Shown here one piece after another: positions 1-8,418 of a stretch of 64,000 bases of DNA (within the stretch, counting starts at the first letter, position 1; the number at the start of each line of letters is the position of its first letter). A model generated the notes under the pieces. The model was not told the DNA's origin. It saw only the letters and a program-made list of their open reading frames with translations, and did not search any database. The translations under genes were made by a program, and so were the position numbers. The DNA comes from Gordonia aichiensis NBRC 108223 (GTDB taxonomy: Bacteria > Actinomycetota > Actinomycetes > Mycobacteriales > Mycobacteriaceae), in NCBI RefSeq assembly GCF_000332975.1, contig NZ_BANR01000004.1:62001-126000 (forward strand), read 5' to 3'.

Positions 1-2
1 TC

Positions 3-389
3 ACGGCTCACGTCGCCGACATCACCGATCCGCGGGATGCGCTGGCCGAGGCGGTTGTCTACACGCTCGGGCGGCTTCCGGACGAGCCGCACATCGGACT
101 TCTCGTACAGGTCGGCGAGAACGAGGTCTTCAGTCGCGGGGCGACCTCCTCGCGTGCGATGCGGTTCGGGGCGTCGGTGTTGCGTCGGTTCCCGATCGAC
201 TGGGCTGCAATGGGTGTCGACGACGAGCGGCTCGACGGCCTCGCCGAGTTCATGCTTCGAATTCTGTTGTCGTTCCTGCAGTATCCGTCTGACCCGCCCA
301 GGAGTCCGGGTCAGCTGCGCGCGTACCTTCGACGCTGGCTTACGCCGGCGCTCGACCTGGAAGAGCCTGATGCGCCGCCGGTACGGTGA
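3..389 (+). CDS. TetR-family regulator, C-terminal part (truncated by window edge)
   Basis: The frame is open from the first bases and ends at a TGA at 387-389. Only the C-terminal ligand-binding/dimerisation half is present, about 128 residues: helical and rich in Leu, Ala and Arg, with a segment GEFMLRILLSF-like in character (LAEFMLRILLSF) typical of TetR C-terminal helices. The DNA-binding domain lies outside the window, so the family call rests on the C-terminal half alone. It converges on the Rieske oxygenase gene at 405-1604 and may regulate it or a gene further left; this cannot be decided here. Confidence 0.6.
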   Translation, partial: TAHVADITDPRDALAEAVVYTLGRLPDEPHIGLLVQVGENEVFSRGATSSRAMRFGASVLRRFPIDWAAMGVDDERLDGLAEFMLRILLSFLQYPSDPPRSPGQLRAYLRRWLTPALDLEEPDAPPVR

Positions 390-404
390 GCCGCCGGGCG
401 ACCG

Positions 405-1604
405 TCAATGGAGGGCGATGCCGAGCTTGCCTGCCATCACCGAGACCATGTGCTGAACACCGATCTCGTTGCGGCCTAACAACATATGGTCGTGCTGTCC
501 CCGTCGAACACCTTCACCGCACTGGGGCAGCATGGTGAAGTCCTCGTCGCGGACCGCTGCGTGCACCTGCGCGAAGATCTCGTCGTACATTGACCGTTGC
601 TCGTCGGTGGTCGCGGGATAGCGCGCCATCCAGCTGTGCCGCACGGTGCAGGTCGTTGCCGACTTCTCGGGCAGGATGTCGATCACCTCGACCCCGACCG
701 GACTGTTGGCGAGGATGAGATTGGGATACACCCAGTAGATGATCCCCATCTGAGCAACGGGGTCCCAGTTGTCGGCGGGCTCGGTGCCCTCGAGTTGGTT
801 GATCCAGTTGAACGGGAAACCGATTCGGTGGTGATCGCCGAACTCATCGTAGACGTGGGTGTTGGCCAGGGTGTTCATTCCGATCACGCTCTCGCCGTGC
901 ACAAACGGGAAATGATATCCCTCGGCGAAGGCCTCCAGCGCTCCCTTCCAGCTGACCTCGGACGTCAGAAACCGTTCATCGTGATAGCCGAAGTCCTGGT
1001 AGTTCCATTGCGCCAGTTCTGGGCCCATCGATCCGAGGTGGTCGTCGAGATCGATGTCGGCGTCGGCGGTGAGTACCGCCCAGACAAAGCCGTACTTCTC
1101 CTCGCTGGGCAGTTCGACGAGGCCGTAGTCGTCTCGGTTCATGGATTCGAATCCAGCAGCGCCGGGTACTCCCTTGAGTATGCCCGCGGTGTCGTACACC
1201 CATCCGTGATACGGGCACGTGAATCTGCGTGAGTTTCCCGAACCGCATGCGGGCATTGCCCCGCGGTGTCGGCAATAGTTGAGCAACACATGCGCGGTGC
1301 CATCGCGGTCGCGTGTGATGAGCAATGAGTCGCCGAGAACCGAGCGCACGACGTAGTCGAACGGTGCCGGGATCTGGGCGGTCGCGAGAACGGGAATGGG
1401 GACCCGGCGGAGGATCGCTGACTCCTCGAGGTCGCGCAGCTTCTCGTCGTTGTAGTAACTCAGCGGCACACGCAACGTGTCCGGGGCCATGTCAGTGGTG
1501 TGTGTGAGTGCCAGATCGAGTGCGCGGCGGGTCAATTGCGGACCCAGTGGCGTTGGAGCGGAGGAGTGTGCGTAGAGCGAGGTGACATCGGGGCTGGTGG
1601 TCAT
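405..1604 (-). CDS. Rieske non-heme iron oxygenase, alpha (oxygenase) subunit
   Basis: A 399-residue aromatic ring-hydroxylating-type oxygenase. The Rieske [2Fe-2S] ligands are C111-x-H113 and C130-x2-H133 (motifs CRHRG and CPYHGW). The mononuclear iron histidines are H231 and H236 in EGYHFPFVH. I chose the ATG at 1604 because an AAGGA sits about 8 bases upstream; an ATG five codons earlier and a longer frame to 1652 lack this. The family inserts O2 into aromatic, aliphatic or quaternary-amine substrates using electrons from a separate reductase. No reductase, ferredoxin or beta subunit gene is nearby, so the partner must be elsewhere and the substrate cannot be named. Confidence 0.85.
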   Translation of the reverse strand: MTTSPDVTSLYAHSSAPTPLGPQLTRRALDLALTHTTDMAPDTLRVPLSYYNDEKLRDLEESAILRRVPIPVLATAQIPAPFDYVVRSVLGDSLLITRDRDGTAHVLLNYCRHRGAMPACGSGNSRRFTCPYHGWVYDTAGILKGVPGAAGFESMNRDDYGLVELPSEEKYGFVWAVLTADADIDLDDHLGSMGPELAQWNYQDFGYHDERFLTSEVSWKGALEAFAEGYHFPFVHGESVIGMNTLANTHVYDEFGDHHRIGFPFNWINQLEGTEPADNWDPVAQMGIIYWVYPNLILANSPVGVEVIDILPEKSATTCTVRHSWMARYPATTDEQRSMYDEIFAQVHAAVRDEDFTMLPQCGEGVRRGQHDHMLLGRNEIGVQHMVSVMAGKLGIALH

Positions 1605-1702
1605 CGGAGTGTCCTTCATCGATATCGTCTGATAGCGACCATACACGTGCACCGGTTAGTGTCTAGTCATGTTGGTAATGTTTCAGGCCCTCGGGGTATG
1701 TG

Positions 1703-2596
1703 ATGAGCATCGAGTGGCAACGATTCGCTGAGTTCGTCCGGGATGAGATCGTCACAGCGGTGACCGAATTCGCGCAACAACATCCCGACGCATGTCCTCG
1801 GCGCGCTGTACTTTACGATTTCCGCACCCATGATCTGCTGATACTCTTCCCGACGATTGCGGTGTGTGGAGCGGAGGCCGGCGACGCACATCCGGAAGAG
1901 TGGGAATGGCAACATGATTCGACCCGGTCAGCCGACGCTTGGGCGGCGGTGCTGACCGCTTACGCGGGGTCGGGCAGTGCTGGATGGCCCTCGGTGGTCA
2001 GCGGATTCCACGCGGCGATCGCCGCGGGATGCCGGAGCGCGGCCGAGCGTCTCATTGCACACGGCGTTGTCGGAGGCGAATTCGATGCTGACGCAGAACG
2101 GCCCGACGACACGTTGCCGGCATGCGTGGTCGGCGTCGACGATATCTGCGAAAGCACTTCTCTCGATGACAGATTCGATCTGCTCGATCGCATCGGGCGG
2201 GTGTCGGACGAGGTCGCCTGCGAGCTCTTGTCGCTCGTTCGGGACCGCTCGTGGCCCGACGTGGTTCGCGGCGCAGCGGCGTCGACTCTGGCGTGGGTGG
2301 GTCGACTCGATCTCGTCGTCGCCGACCTGTCTTCACTCACCCACCAGCAGGCACTCGACGTGGTGGCGCGGCCGTATCTGGGGCGAGACAAGAATGGCCC
2401 GTTGAACTATTCGCCACTCGAGCGAGTCCTCGACGCACATCCGATGCTTCACGACGAACTCGTCACACGACTGTCGCCGACGTCGATGTATGGCATCGAC
2501 GCCGACGACCTCCCCGCTGCGATGAGTGGGCTCTCGTCACGATGGGCGTTCGTGCGTAGGCATGCCTCCATCGTGCTACTGAGCGTGCACGTGTGA
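1703..2596 (+). CDS. Hypothetical protein with HEAT-like helical repeats
   Basis: A 297-residue protein with no family I can name. The middle (about residues 90-290) reads as paired amphipathic helices with Ala/Leu/Asp/Arg spacing, as in HEAT/ARM solenoids (for example VVRGAAASTLAWVGRLDLVV). A GTG one codon upstream is an alternative start. It is divergent from the Rieske gene, with about 100 bases between them, and 19 bases from the convergent end of the DapB-like gene. Codon use is like its neighbours. Function unknown; solenoids of this kind usually bind proteins. Confidence 0.6.
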   Translation: MSIEWQRFAEFVRDEIVTAVTEFAQQHPDACPRRAVLYDFRTHDLLILFPTIAVCGAEAGDAHPEEWEWQHDSTRSADAWAAVLTAYAGSGSAGWPSVVSGFHAAIAAGCRSAAERLIAHGVVGGEFDADAERPDDTLPACVVGVDDICESTSLDDRFDLLDRIGRVSDEVACELLSLVRDRSWPDVVRGAAASTLAWVGRLDLVVADLSSLTHQQALDVVARPYLGRDKNGPLNYSPLERVLDAHPMLHDELVTRLSPTSMYGIDADDLPAAMSGLSSRWAFVRRHASIVLLSVHV

Positions 2597-2615
2597 CACC
2601 GCCGCCGATCTGACG

Positions 2616-3701
2616 TCACACAGCAAATCTGCCGGCGAAGGCGCGGAGGGGTAGATCGTTGCTCGTGATGATGCCCGGACGGGCCTCGACGACCGATCGA
2701 ATGGAGTTCAAGGCGGGAAGTCCCGTGACAGTCATGCCGATGGATGCGAAGTTCTCGGGCTTTGACAGATCCATTCCGGCTTTCGGGAAGATCATGTGTT
2801 TGCTGTAGATACTCGGGTCGCCGGTGATCTGAGTGATGTAGCAGGCCTTGATATCCCACGCGGGATCGGTGTGTGGCGTCATCTGCCACTCGAGGTGTGT
2901 CTCGACGCGCGGAACGCCGTCGACCATGCCCTGGTACTTGATGTAGTTCGCCCCCAACGACCCCTTGGGCAGGAAGTACCAACCGAGGTCGACGTCCTTG
3001 GTGCAGGCGCCGAGTTCGTAGGAGTATTTCACCTCGTCGAGTTCGAGACCGAAGGCGTCCGCCATCAGATACACGGAGTCGGCGAAGACTGCGGTGTACT
3101 TGTACAGGGAATCGGGGATCGACGGATCGTCGACGGGTAGCCCGTATCCCACTGCCTTCCACGTGTCGACAGAGTGGTGGCATGAGACGTCGACGGACTC
3201 GGTGACGGTGACATTCTCGATCTCGGCGACGTCTGCGCTGTGCACGATGCCGAGGATCTGGCACAACCCCGGGTTCATGCCGGTTCCGTAGAACGTCGAT
3301 CCGCCGCGTTGACAGGCGGCCTCGATGACCTCGCTGACCTTGCGTCCCGACGGGTGCTGCCAGTTGGTGTCGCGGTGGTAACCGGTGATCCAGTCGGCGG
3401 TTGTGACCACGTTGATGCCTGCTTCGAGTACTTTTTCGTACAGGTCTTCGTCGGGGAACACTCCGTGGAAGGTCAGGACGTCGGGGCGAGCGGCGATGAT
3501 GTCCTCGACGGTGCCGGTCGCCGTGACGCCGATCGGGTCGAGGCCGACGATCTCGCCGGCGTCACGCCCGATCTTGTCTCCGGTATAGCAGTGCAGACCG
3601 ACCAATTCGAGGTCAGAATGCGCGAGGATTCTGCCGATCATCTCGGAGCCGAGATTGCCTGTGGCGACCTGGAATACGCGAATGGCGGATGAGTTGCTCA
3701 T
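2616..3701 (-). CDS. NAD(P)-binding dihydrodipicolinate-reductase-like dehydrogenase
   Basis: A 361-residue protein. It has an N-terminal Rossmann segment with a GxxG motif at about residues 13-22 (ATGNLGSEMIG) and a C-terminal substrate domain like that of DapB and 2,4-diaminopentanoate dehydrogenase. These proteins catalyse NAD(P)-dependent reactions on amino, imino or related keto compounds; the actual substrate is unknown. The start at 3701 is supported by GAAAGG about 9 bases upstream, while a longer frame to 3974 would run into the upstream gene. It lies 70 bases downstream of the KshA-like oxygenase on the same strand, so the two are probably one operon in which this enzyme handles the oxygenation product or an intermediate (inference). 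Confidence 0.7.
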   Translation of the reverse strand: MSNSSAIRVFQVATGNLGSEMIGRILAHSDLELVGLHCYTGDKIGRDAGEIVGLDPIGVTATGTVEDIIAARPDVLTFHGVFPDEDLYEKVLEAGINVVTTADWITGYHRDTNWQHPSGRKVSEVIEAACQRGGSTFYGTGMNPGLCQILGIVHSADVAEIENVTVTESVDVSCHHSVDTWKAVGYGLPVDDPSIPDSLYKYTAVFADSVYLMADAFGLELDEVKYSYELGACTKDVDLGWYFLPKGSLGANYIKYQGMVDGVPRVETHLEWQMTPHTDPAWDIKACYITQITGDPSIYSKHMIFPKAGMDLSKPENFASIGMTVTGLPALNSIRSVVEARPGIITSNDLPLRAFAGRFAV

Positions 3702-3771
3702 GGACGAGACCTTTCGTGGGCGTGGTGGCGGTTCGAGTTGGATGGGTTGTGGGGGAGGTGGTCCGGGCCGC

Positions 3772-4845
3772 TCACGCCGAGGCTGCGGTGGCCGAGGGGT
3801 GCAATGGGACGATCGCGCCGCTTTCCGGATGGGCTGGGTCTCGGCCGTACGCTGAATCGCCCCCGGGATAGAACTGCACAGCCCAGTTGCGCAATGCGGT
3901 GAAACCCTTGAACTCCCGTTGGGATAGGGCAGGGGGGTCGGAATAGCGCTGGTGCGACCAGATCTCGACATCATTGTCGAATTGTTCGATGACGAGATCG
4001 GTCATCGTCTTGCCGTACTTGGTCAGTTCCGTCGTGGATTCCTCCCCCGGCTTCTTCCCGATCCAGACGGTGAAGCGGACGTCGCAGGTCCGGTCATCGA
4101 CCGGCGTGACGGCGGGCATCGTGCGGTTCTCGACCATGCCCCAGGATTTGGTGATCGAGCAACCGAGACCGGCGTTGACGGAATAGACGCCGCTGGCGGC
4201 GGTTTCGAGCGTCGCGCCCTCTTCGAACGCGATGGTGAAGTCGACGTAGGACACCGGGCCGGCGAAGTCGTGGCGGGTGAACTCGGGCATGAACGGTGTC
4301 TGGTGGACGAACTTGAAGTGAGCGAAGTCGACGCCGTTCTCCATGACGTACTGCGGATGCAGTTCGAGCTGCTCGTGGAACAGGGTCCCGCCGGGGATGG
4401 GTGCGTAGTAGTTCTCTGCGTCGGCGGGGTCGTCCCCGAATGCCGTGAACATGTCGGGAACCTCGAAATACGGTGGGCGAGAAGCGGTGTCGAACCAGAT
4501 CCACACCGCATGATTGTGTTCGACCACGGGGTAGCTGCGGATACGCCTGCCCTTGTTTGGGCGCTTCTCGTAAGGGATGCAGACGTTGCGGCCCTTGTCA
4601 TTCCACTCCCATCCATGGAACGGGCAGACGAGGTTTTCGCCCTCGACGTGGCCGCCGTAACCCAGATGTGCGCCGAGATGTTCGCAGTAGGCGTCGAACA
4701 CCGAGACCTTTCCCGACGCCGAGCGCCACGCGACCATGTCACGCGAGAAGTACTTCATCGTGCGGACGTCACCGACCGCGAGCTCGTGCGACCACGCCAC
4801 CTGATACCAGCCGGTCGGTTCCATCGACAGTGGGGTCTGTGCCAT
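3772..4845 (-). CDS. KshA-like Rieske oxygenase (3-ketosteroid-9-alpha-hydroxylase type)
   Basis: A 357-residue Rieske oxygenase. The cluster ligands are C54-x-H56 (YCEHLGAHLG) and C74-x2-H77 (CPFHGWEW); the catalytic iron histidines are H175 and H180 in VDFAHFKFVH. The LGAHLGYGG region, the CPFHGW motif and the total length fit the KshA subfamily, which uses a KshB-type reductase encoded elsewhere. Known relatives hydroxylate steroids or other bulky hydrophobic compounds; this one need not be a true steroid hydroxylase. The start is the ATG at 4845, with no strong ribosome site, and the frame extends to 4941 into the divergent TetR gene. It is divergent from that regulator and is its probable target. 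Confidence 0.8.
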   Translation of the reverse strand: MAQTPLSMEPTGWYQVAWSHELAVGDVRTMKYFSRDMVAWRSASGKVSVFDAYCEHLGAHLGYGGHVEGENLVCPFHGWEWNDKGRNVCIPYEKRPNKGRRIRSYPVVEHNHAVWIWFDTASRPPYFEVPDMFTAFGDDPADAENYYAPIPGGTLFHEQLELHPQYVMENGVDFAHFKFVHQTPFMPEFTRHDFAGPVSYVDFTIAFEEGATLETAASGVYSVNAGLGCSITKSWGMVENRTMPAVTPVDDRTCDVRFTVWIGKKPGEESTTELTKYGKTMTDLVIEQFDNDVEIWSHQRYSDPPALSQREFKGFTALRNWAVQFYPGGDSAYGRDPAHPESGAIVPLHPSATAASA

Positions 4846-4864
4846 GAGCAAAACCGTAGAGGCC

Positions 4865-4896
4865 TCTGTGAAAGAGTGCAAGAGGGTTCTGTGAAA
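4865..4896. promoter_or_regulatory. Direct repeats in the divergent KshA-like/TetR intergenic region
   Basis: The nonamer TCTGTGAAA occurs at 4865-4873 and again at 4888-4896, a 23-base period (about two helical turns), inside the 80-base divergent region. This is where an operator for the adjacent TetR-type regulator would be expected. Direct rather than inverted symmetry is atypical for TetR, so the sites could belong to another regulator. Confidence 0.4.
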
Positions 4897-4925
4897 ATGT
4901 CGGGAACGGGCTACGATCGGACTCC

Positions 4926-5543
4926 ATGAGCGAGGCGACAACCACTCCCAGGCGTGCGAACAAACGTGGCCAGGCCACGCGCGACAGCATGATCCACGCC
5001 GCCATCGCCGCGCTGGCGACCGGTGACCCGACCGCGGTGTCGGGAAATCGGATTGCCCGCGAGATCGGTGCCACCTGGGGCGTGGTCAAATACCAGTTCG
5101 GCGATATCGACGGTCTGTGGGCCGCCGTCCTGCGACACACTGCAGACGAGCGTGGCGATCTTCCCGCGAACGTCAAACCGGACGGAACGCTTCGCGAGCG
5201 GGTCTCGGCGCTGATCGACGCGATGTTCTACGGACTCACCACGCCGGAGGCACGGGCCATTGAGACCCTACGCGCGACACTCCCGCGGGAGCATGCCGAA
5301 CTCGAACGTGAATTCCCGCGCACTGCAGCCGAATTGGCGTCATGGAAGCCGAACTGGGACTCGGCGTTCGAGCGCGCCTTCGCTGATCTGGGCCTCGATC
5401 CGCAGAAGGTGCGCCAGATGGCTGCGCTGATCCCCGGAGCAATGCGCGGGCTCATCTCCGAGCACACCCTGGGCACGTACGGCAACCTTGATGACGCCCG
5501 TGCGGGAATGGTGGGCGCCATCGTCGCCTATCTGGCACAGTGA
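4926..5543 (+). CDS. TetR-family transcriptional regulator
   Basis: A 205-residue protein with an N-terminal TetR helix-turn-helix at about residues 15-65 (GNRIAREIGATWGVVKYQFG, then a DGLWAAVL helix). The remainder is an all-helical ligand-binding domain. It is divergent from the KshA-like oxygenase/DapB-like pair with an 80-base gap, the usual arrangement for a local repressor of a catabolic operon. The next gene begins four bases after its stop codon. The ligand is unknown. The family call is firm; the regulatory target is inference. Confidence 0.85.
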   Translation: MSEATTTPRRANKRGQATRDSMIHAAIAALATGDPTAVSGNRIAREIGATWGVVKYQFGDIDGLWAAVLRHTADERGDLPANVKPDGTLRERVSALIDAMFYGLTTPEARAIETLRATLPREHAELEREFPRTAAELASWKPNWDSAFERAFADLGLDPQKVRQMAALIPGAMRGLISEHTLGTYGNLDDARAGMVGAIVAYLAQ

Positions 5544-5547
5544 CGCG

Positions 5548-7023
5548 GTGACATCGCACCGTCCGGGACTGGCTGTCCTTGTCCGCGTACTCGTCTGTTC
5601 GATGCTGGTCGGCGCCGCGGTTGTCGGTTCACCGCTTGTCGATTCCGCGATCGCGACCGCTGCACCGCCGGCTCACGGCCCGGCCGCGCCCGCACCGGGG
5701 CCGGCGACCGGCCTGGGTCCCGTCGGCACATCTCTGATGCATGGCGACCTGTGGTCGTCGGATTCGACGCCGTTCGCAGGGCCCGGCGCCACTGCGCGCG
5801 TTGCGGCGTCGTCGATCCCCGGTGGAGCGTGCGCTGCGACCTTCGTCGGCAGCGACGGGCTCCCGGTCTCGTTGTGCACACAGTTCGTCGGCACCTCGCC
5901 ACTGCAGGTGGCGGTGGCCACGGTGACACTGTTCGATCCGAGAACTGCCGCGCCGATCGCACGCAGGCAATTGACCAAGGGCGGACTTCTGGGTGGTGTG
6001 TACGGATACCTCGACGACCGCGACCGCGTGGTGGTCGCCGACGGTTCTGGTGCGATTCTGCGAGTGGCACACAGGTATTCGACGCGGGGATGGGAACTCT
6101 ACGTCGACGATCGTGTCGACGTGAGAGAGCACATCGCTGCTGGTGATGCGATCACCGCACTCGCTCCGGATTTCGCTGGACGAATCTGGTTCGTGACCAC
6201 GCACGGGATCGTCGGCACCGTCGACGCCGCGCGACACGTGCGCTCGATGCATCTCCCCAGGGGTGAGGACCTCGGCAACGGCCTGTCGGTTCGTGCGTCA
6301 GGGGTATCGGTGATCTCGACCCACGCACTGTACGAGATGCGGGCCGACGCCAACGGGACCCCTCACGTGGTGTGGCGTCGTGCATACGATCGGGGAGCCG
6401 CCCGCAGGCCCGGACAACTCACCTGGGGATCGGGCACGACACCTACCTACTTCGGCCCGGGTGGCGATGGCTGGGTTGCCATCGTCGACAACGCCGCGCG
6501 GCCGCAGCTGATCGTCTACGACAGCAACACCGGCGCGACGGTGTGCCGCATGCCCGCGTTCGAGACCTCGGGACAGGGCACCGAGAACTCGCCCATGGCG
6601 TGGGGCGACTCATTGATCATCCCGAGCACGTACGGCTACCAGTACCCGCCGATGGCCGTGAGCGGGCCGAGCGTGCCGGCCACCGCGCCGTTCGTGGGTG
6701 GCTCCACGCGCATCGACGTGTCGGCGAGCGGCTGCCGCCGGGTGTGGGAGAACGACGACCGTCTGGCGTCGCTGCCCCGACTGTCTCGCGCCGACGGGCT
6801 CATCCACGGCCTCGGCTACGGGCCGTTCCGCGCGGGAACGGTCCAGCAGGCCGGGCCGATCGACTACATTGCCACCGACTTTGCAACCGGCACGCGGGTG
6901 CGCACCCTCCACGTCGGCGACGGACCGGTCGACGAACCGCTCGAGCTGACCGGCACCATCGCGCGCGACGGCTCGCTGTGGCAGGCGACCGTGACGCGGA
7001 TGCTCAAAATCGCGCCGCGGTAA
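5548..7023 (+). CDS. Secreted protein of unknown function, beta-propeller-like
   Basis: A 491-residue protein. I place the start at the GTG at 5548, which gives a proper signal peptide (hydrophobic stretch about residues 7-30, then an AATA-like cleavage area and a Pro/Ala-rich linker) and leaves the upstream regulator intact; a frame from 5488 would overlap that gene. The body has repeated aromatic/Gly-rich beta segments (GRIWFVTTHG, GDGWVAIVD, DGSLWQATV), like the blades of a PQQ- or SMP30-type propeller. Two Cys pairs near residues 90-110 and one pair further on could form disulfides. No catalytic motif is recognised. Confidence 0.65.
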   Translation: MTSHRPGLAVLVRVLVCSMLVGAAVVGSPLVDSAIATAAPPAHGPAAPAPGPATGLGPVGTSLMHGDLWSSDSTPFAGPGATARVAASSIPGGACAATFVGSDGLPVSLCTQFVGTSPLQVAVATVTLFDPRTAAPIARRQLTKGGLLGGVYGYLDDRDRVVVADGSGAILRVAHRYSTRGWELYVDDRVDVREHIAAGDAITALAPDFAGRIWFVTTHGIVGTVDAARHVRSMHLPRGEDLGNGLSVRASGVSVISTHALYEMRADANGTPHVVWRRAYDRGAARRPGQLTWGSGTTPTYFGPGGDGWVAIVDNAARPQLIVYDSNTGATVCRMPAFETSGQGTENSPMAWGDSLIIPSTYGYQYPPMAVSGPSVPATAPFVGGSTRIDVSASGCRRVWENDDRLASLPRLSRADGLIHGLGYGPFRAGTVQQAGPIDYIATDFATGTRVRTLHVGDGPVDEPLELTGTIARDGSLWQATVTRMLKIAPR

Positions 7024-7085
7024 GGCGCGGTAGGCGCGGTAAGCCGCGGTGGGGCCAGGCACGGGGCCGGGGCTGAGCGGTTCGG

Positions 7086-7265
7086 CGCGGGGTGCAGAAA
7101 CTGGGGGAAGGGTTCTTTCCGCGGGTTTCGTCGGTTTCCGCGGGGTGTCGCGGGGTGCAGGAACTAGGGGAAGGATCTCTTCCGCGGGTTTCGTCGGTTT
7201 CCGCCGGTTGTTTCGCGGGGAAAGTCCAGGAACTAGCGGAAAGATCCCTCCCGCTAGATTTTTCC
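7086..7265. repeat. Degenerate tandem repeat, about 64-base unit, 2.8 copies
   Basis: Units start with CGCGGGG at 7086, 7149 and 7214. The first two share CGCGGGGTGCAG, a GGGGAAGG core, CTTTCCGCGGG/CTCTTCCGCGGG and TTTCGTCGGTTTCCGC. The third keeps AGGAACTAGCGGAA and then diverges into a hairpin. Each unit carries a GGAA...TTCC dyad at its centre. The units differ by scattered substitutions, so the duplication is not recent. Confidence 0.75.
7233..7263 (+). terminator. Terminator-like hairpin at the end of the tandem repeat
   Basis: CTAGCGG at 7233-7239 pairs exactly with CCGCTAG at 7251-7257 across an 11-base loop, and ATTTTT follows at once. The stem is short, but the T-run makes a Rho-independent terminator for transcription from the secreted-protein gene plausible. 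Confidence 0.45.
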
Positions 7266-7396
7266 CCGGGGGGGCCGACGCCTGGACAGCGGACGAAGAG
7301 CGAGGAGTCCGACGCCGCGAGGGCGACCGCCTCCGAAGGTCGGGTACCCGACGCCCCGGGGCCCGACTCCCCTGAAACCCGGGCCCGATGCTTCCA

Positions 7397-7437
7397 AGCA
7401 CCCCGAGGCACCCCGAGGCACCCCGAGGCACCCCGAA
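7397..7437. repeat. Decamer tandem array
   Basis: CCCCGAGGCA is repeated exactly at 7401-7410, 7411-7420 and 7421-7430, with partial units on both sides (AGCA before, CCCCGAAGCC after). It is a simple-sequence array of a kind prone to slippage, about 60-95 bases upstream of the next gene. Confidence 0.8.
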
Positions 7438-7493
7438 GCCTCCGGGTCCGGCGCTGAGAAGCGCCTCGGGGTGGCAATGCGACAATCGTCACC

Positions 7494-8144
7494 ATGACCG
7501 CCGACGAAGAACCCGATCACGTGCCCTCGCAGGCCGAGCTCGACGCCGAGGACATGGCTGCAATCGCGCGGCGGTCGAAGGACAAGGACGAGGCCGTGCT
7601 CTATCCATCGCGGCCGGTCGATCCGGGGCCGCCGCCACGGGTGCTGACCGTCCCCGCGCGCGTCGCGTTCTGGGGTGCGGCCGTCGCGGGTCTGATCGCG
7701 TTCGTCTATGGGTTCGTCAACGTCGGCACGATCAGGGGGCTTCTCCGTGACCGTCTGCGCGACGGACTCGCCTCCGATCCGCGCAATGCTGCACCCGCGG
7801 ACCGTATCGACACGATGGCCAACTTCTTTCCGCCATTCATGCTGATCATGATCGTCGTGTTCCTCGCGATCGAGTACGTACTCCTCGTGGGTGCTGCCAC
7901 CCATCACAGCCGCAACTGCCGCAACTTCTACCTCGCGGCGGTCCTGGTCAACCTGCTGTGCATCCCCATCGGGATCGATCTGCTGTTCCGCTACCCGGAC
8001 GTGTGGTCGGCCCTGCCGGTTATCGGATGGATTCAGTTCGCGCTTCTCGCGGTCTCTGCGCTGTGCACGATCCAGCGATCGGTCAACCGGTGGCTGCCGC
8101 AGTCGACACGGATGCGTCCCATGCGCATGGTGAAGGGCCGCTAG
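7494..8144 (+). CDS. Conserved membrane protein, four predicted transmembrane segments
   Basis: A 216-residue protein. A charged N-terminal tail (residues 1-50, Asp/Glu/Lys/Arg rich) precedes four hydrophobic segments at about 53-75, 112-135, 145-165 and 175-192, and the C-terminus is short and basic. FFPPFMLIMIVVFLAIEYVL is the second segment. I do not recognise a family with an assigned function. It stands alone between repeat DNA and a hairpin shared with a small convergent gene. Confidence 0.75.
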   Translation: MTADEEPDHVPSQAELDAEDMAAIARRSKDKDEAVLYPSRPVDPGPPPRVLTVPARVAFWGAAVAGLIAFVYGFVNVGTIRGLLRDRLRDGLASDPRNAAPADRIDTMANFFPPFMLIMIVVFLAIEYVLLVGAATHHSRNCRNFYLAAVLVNLLCIPIGIDLLFRYPDVWSALPVIGWIQFALLAVSALCTIQRSVNRWLPQSTRMRPMRMVKGR

Positions 8145-8172
8145 CAGGCGCGGTAGGGAACAGTGGTGTGTA

Positions 8173-8204
8173 CCGCCTGCGGACCCGATCGTCGGCGCAG
8201 GCGG
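8173..8204. terminator. Bidirectional terminator-like hairpin
   Basis: CCGCCTGCG (8173-8181) and CGCAGGCGG (8196-8204) form a perfect 9-base stem, extended outward by GTGT/ACAC with a bulge. It lies between two convergent genes (ends at 8144 and 8248). There is no T-run, so it may be a folding barrier or a Rho-assisted end. Confidence 0.45.
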
Positions 8205-8247
8205 CACACGGGCAGAGCACGGTGACGTGCTTCCACTCTGGAATCGG

Positions 8248-8418
8248 TTAGACGAAGAAGAGCGCGCCGAAGGTGACGGTCGTGCTCGTCGCGAGTAGGG
8301 CGAAGATGACGCTCCCGGACCTCGCGGAGGCGATCAGGGGAGTCGGCTCATCCGTTCCGGGTGCGCCGGATCGGCCCACGACATCACCTGTGTGCGCAGT
8401 CGTCGTGGCCGTCGACAT
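8248..8418 (-). CDS. 56-residue single-pass membrane protein
   Basis: A short frame read from the ATG at 8418, with GGAG seven bases upstream, to TAA at 8250-8248. The first 35 residues are polar and rich in Thr, Gly and Pro (start MSTATTTAHTGDVVG). The last 20 residues form one hydrophobic helix (SVIFALLATSTTVTFGALFF) and the protein stops right after it, so it looks tail-anchored or like a small signalling or lantibiotic-like peptide without Cys. The good ribosome site, the exact hydrophobic ending and the position beside a hairpin support it as real. Function unknown. Confidence 0.6.
   Translation of the reverse strand: MSTATTTAHTGDVVGRSGAPGTDEPTPLIASARSGSVIFALLATSTTVTFGALFFV

Larger units (their letters stand above)
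7024..7493. other. 470-base intergenic region dominated by repeats
   Basis: No convincing gene is present. Frames are open in several directions because of the extreme GC content, but none has a ribosome site or a recognisable product. The stretch holds the 63-65 base tandem units at 7086-7265, a hairpin at 7233-7263 and the decamer array at 7397-7437, each listed separately. The promoter of the downstream membrane-protein gene should lie near 7450-7490; I see no clear -35/-10 pair. Confidence 0.6.

Noticed and set aside
3702..3974. Extension of the DapB-like protein to 3974
   Set aside because: It would overlap the KshA-like gene and adds a Pro/Arg/Ser-rich sequence; the ATG at 3701 has a ribosome site.
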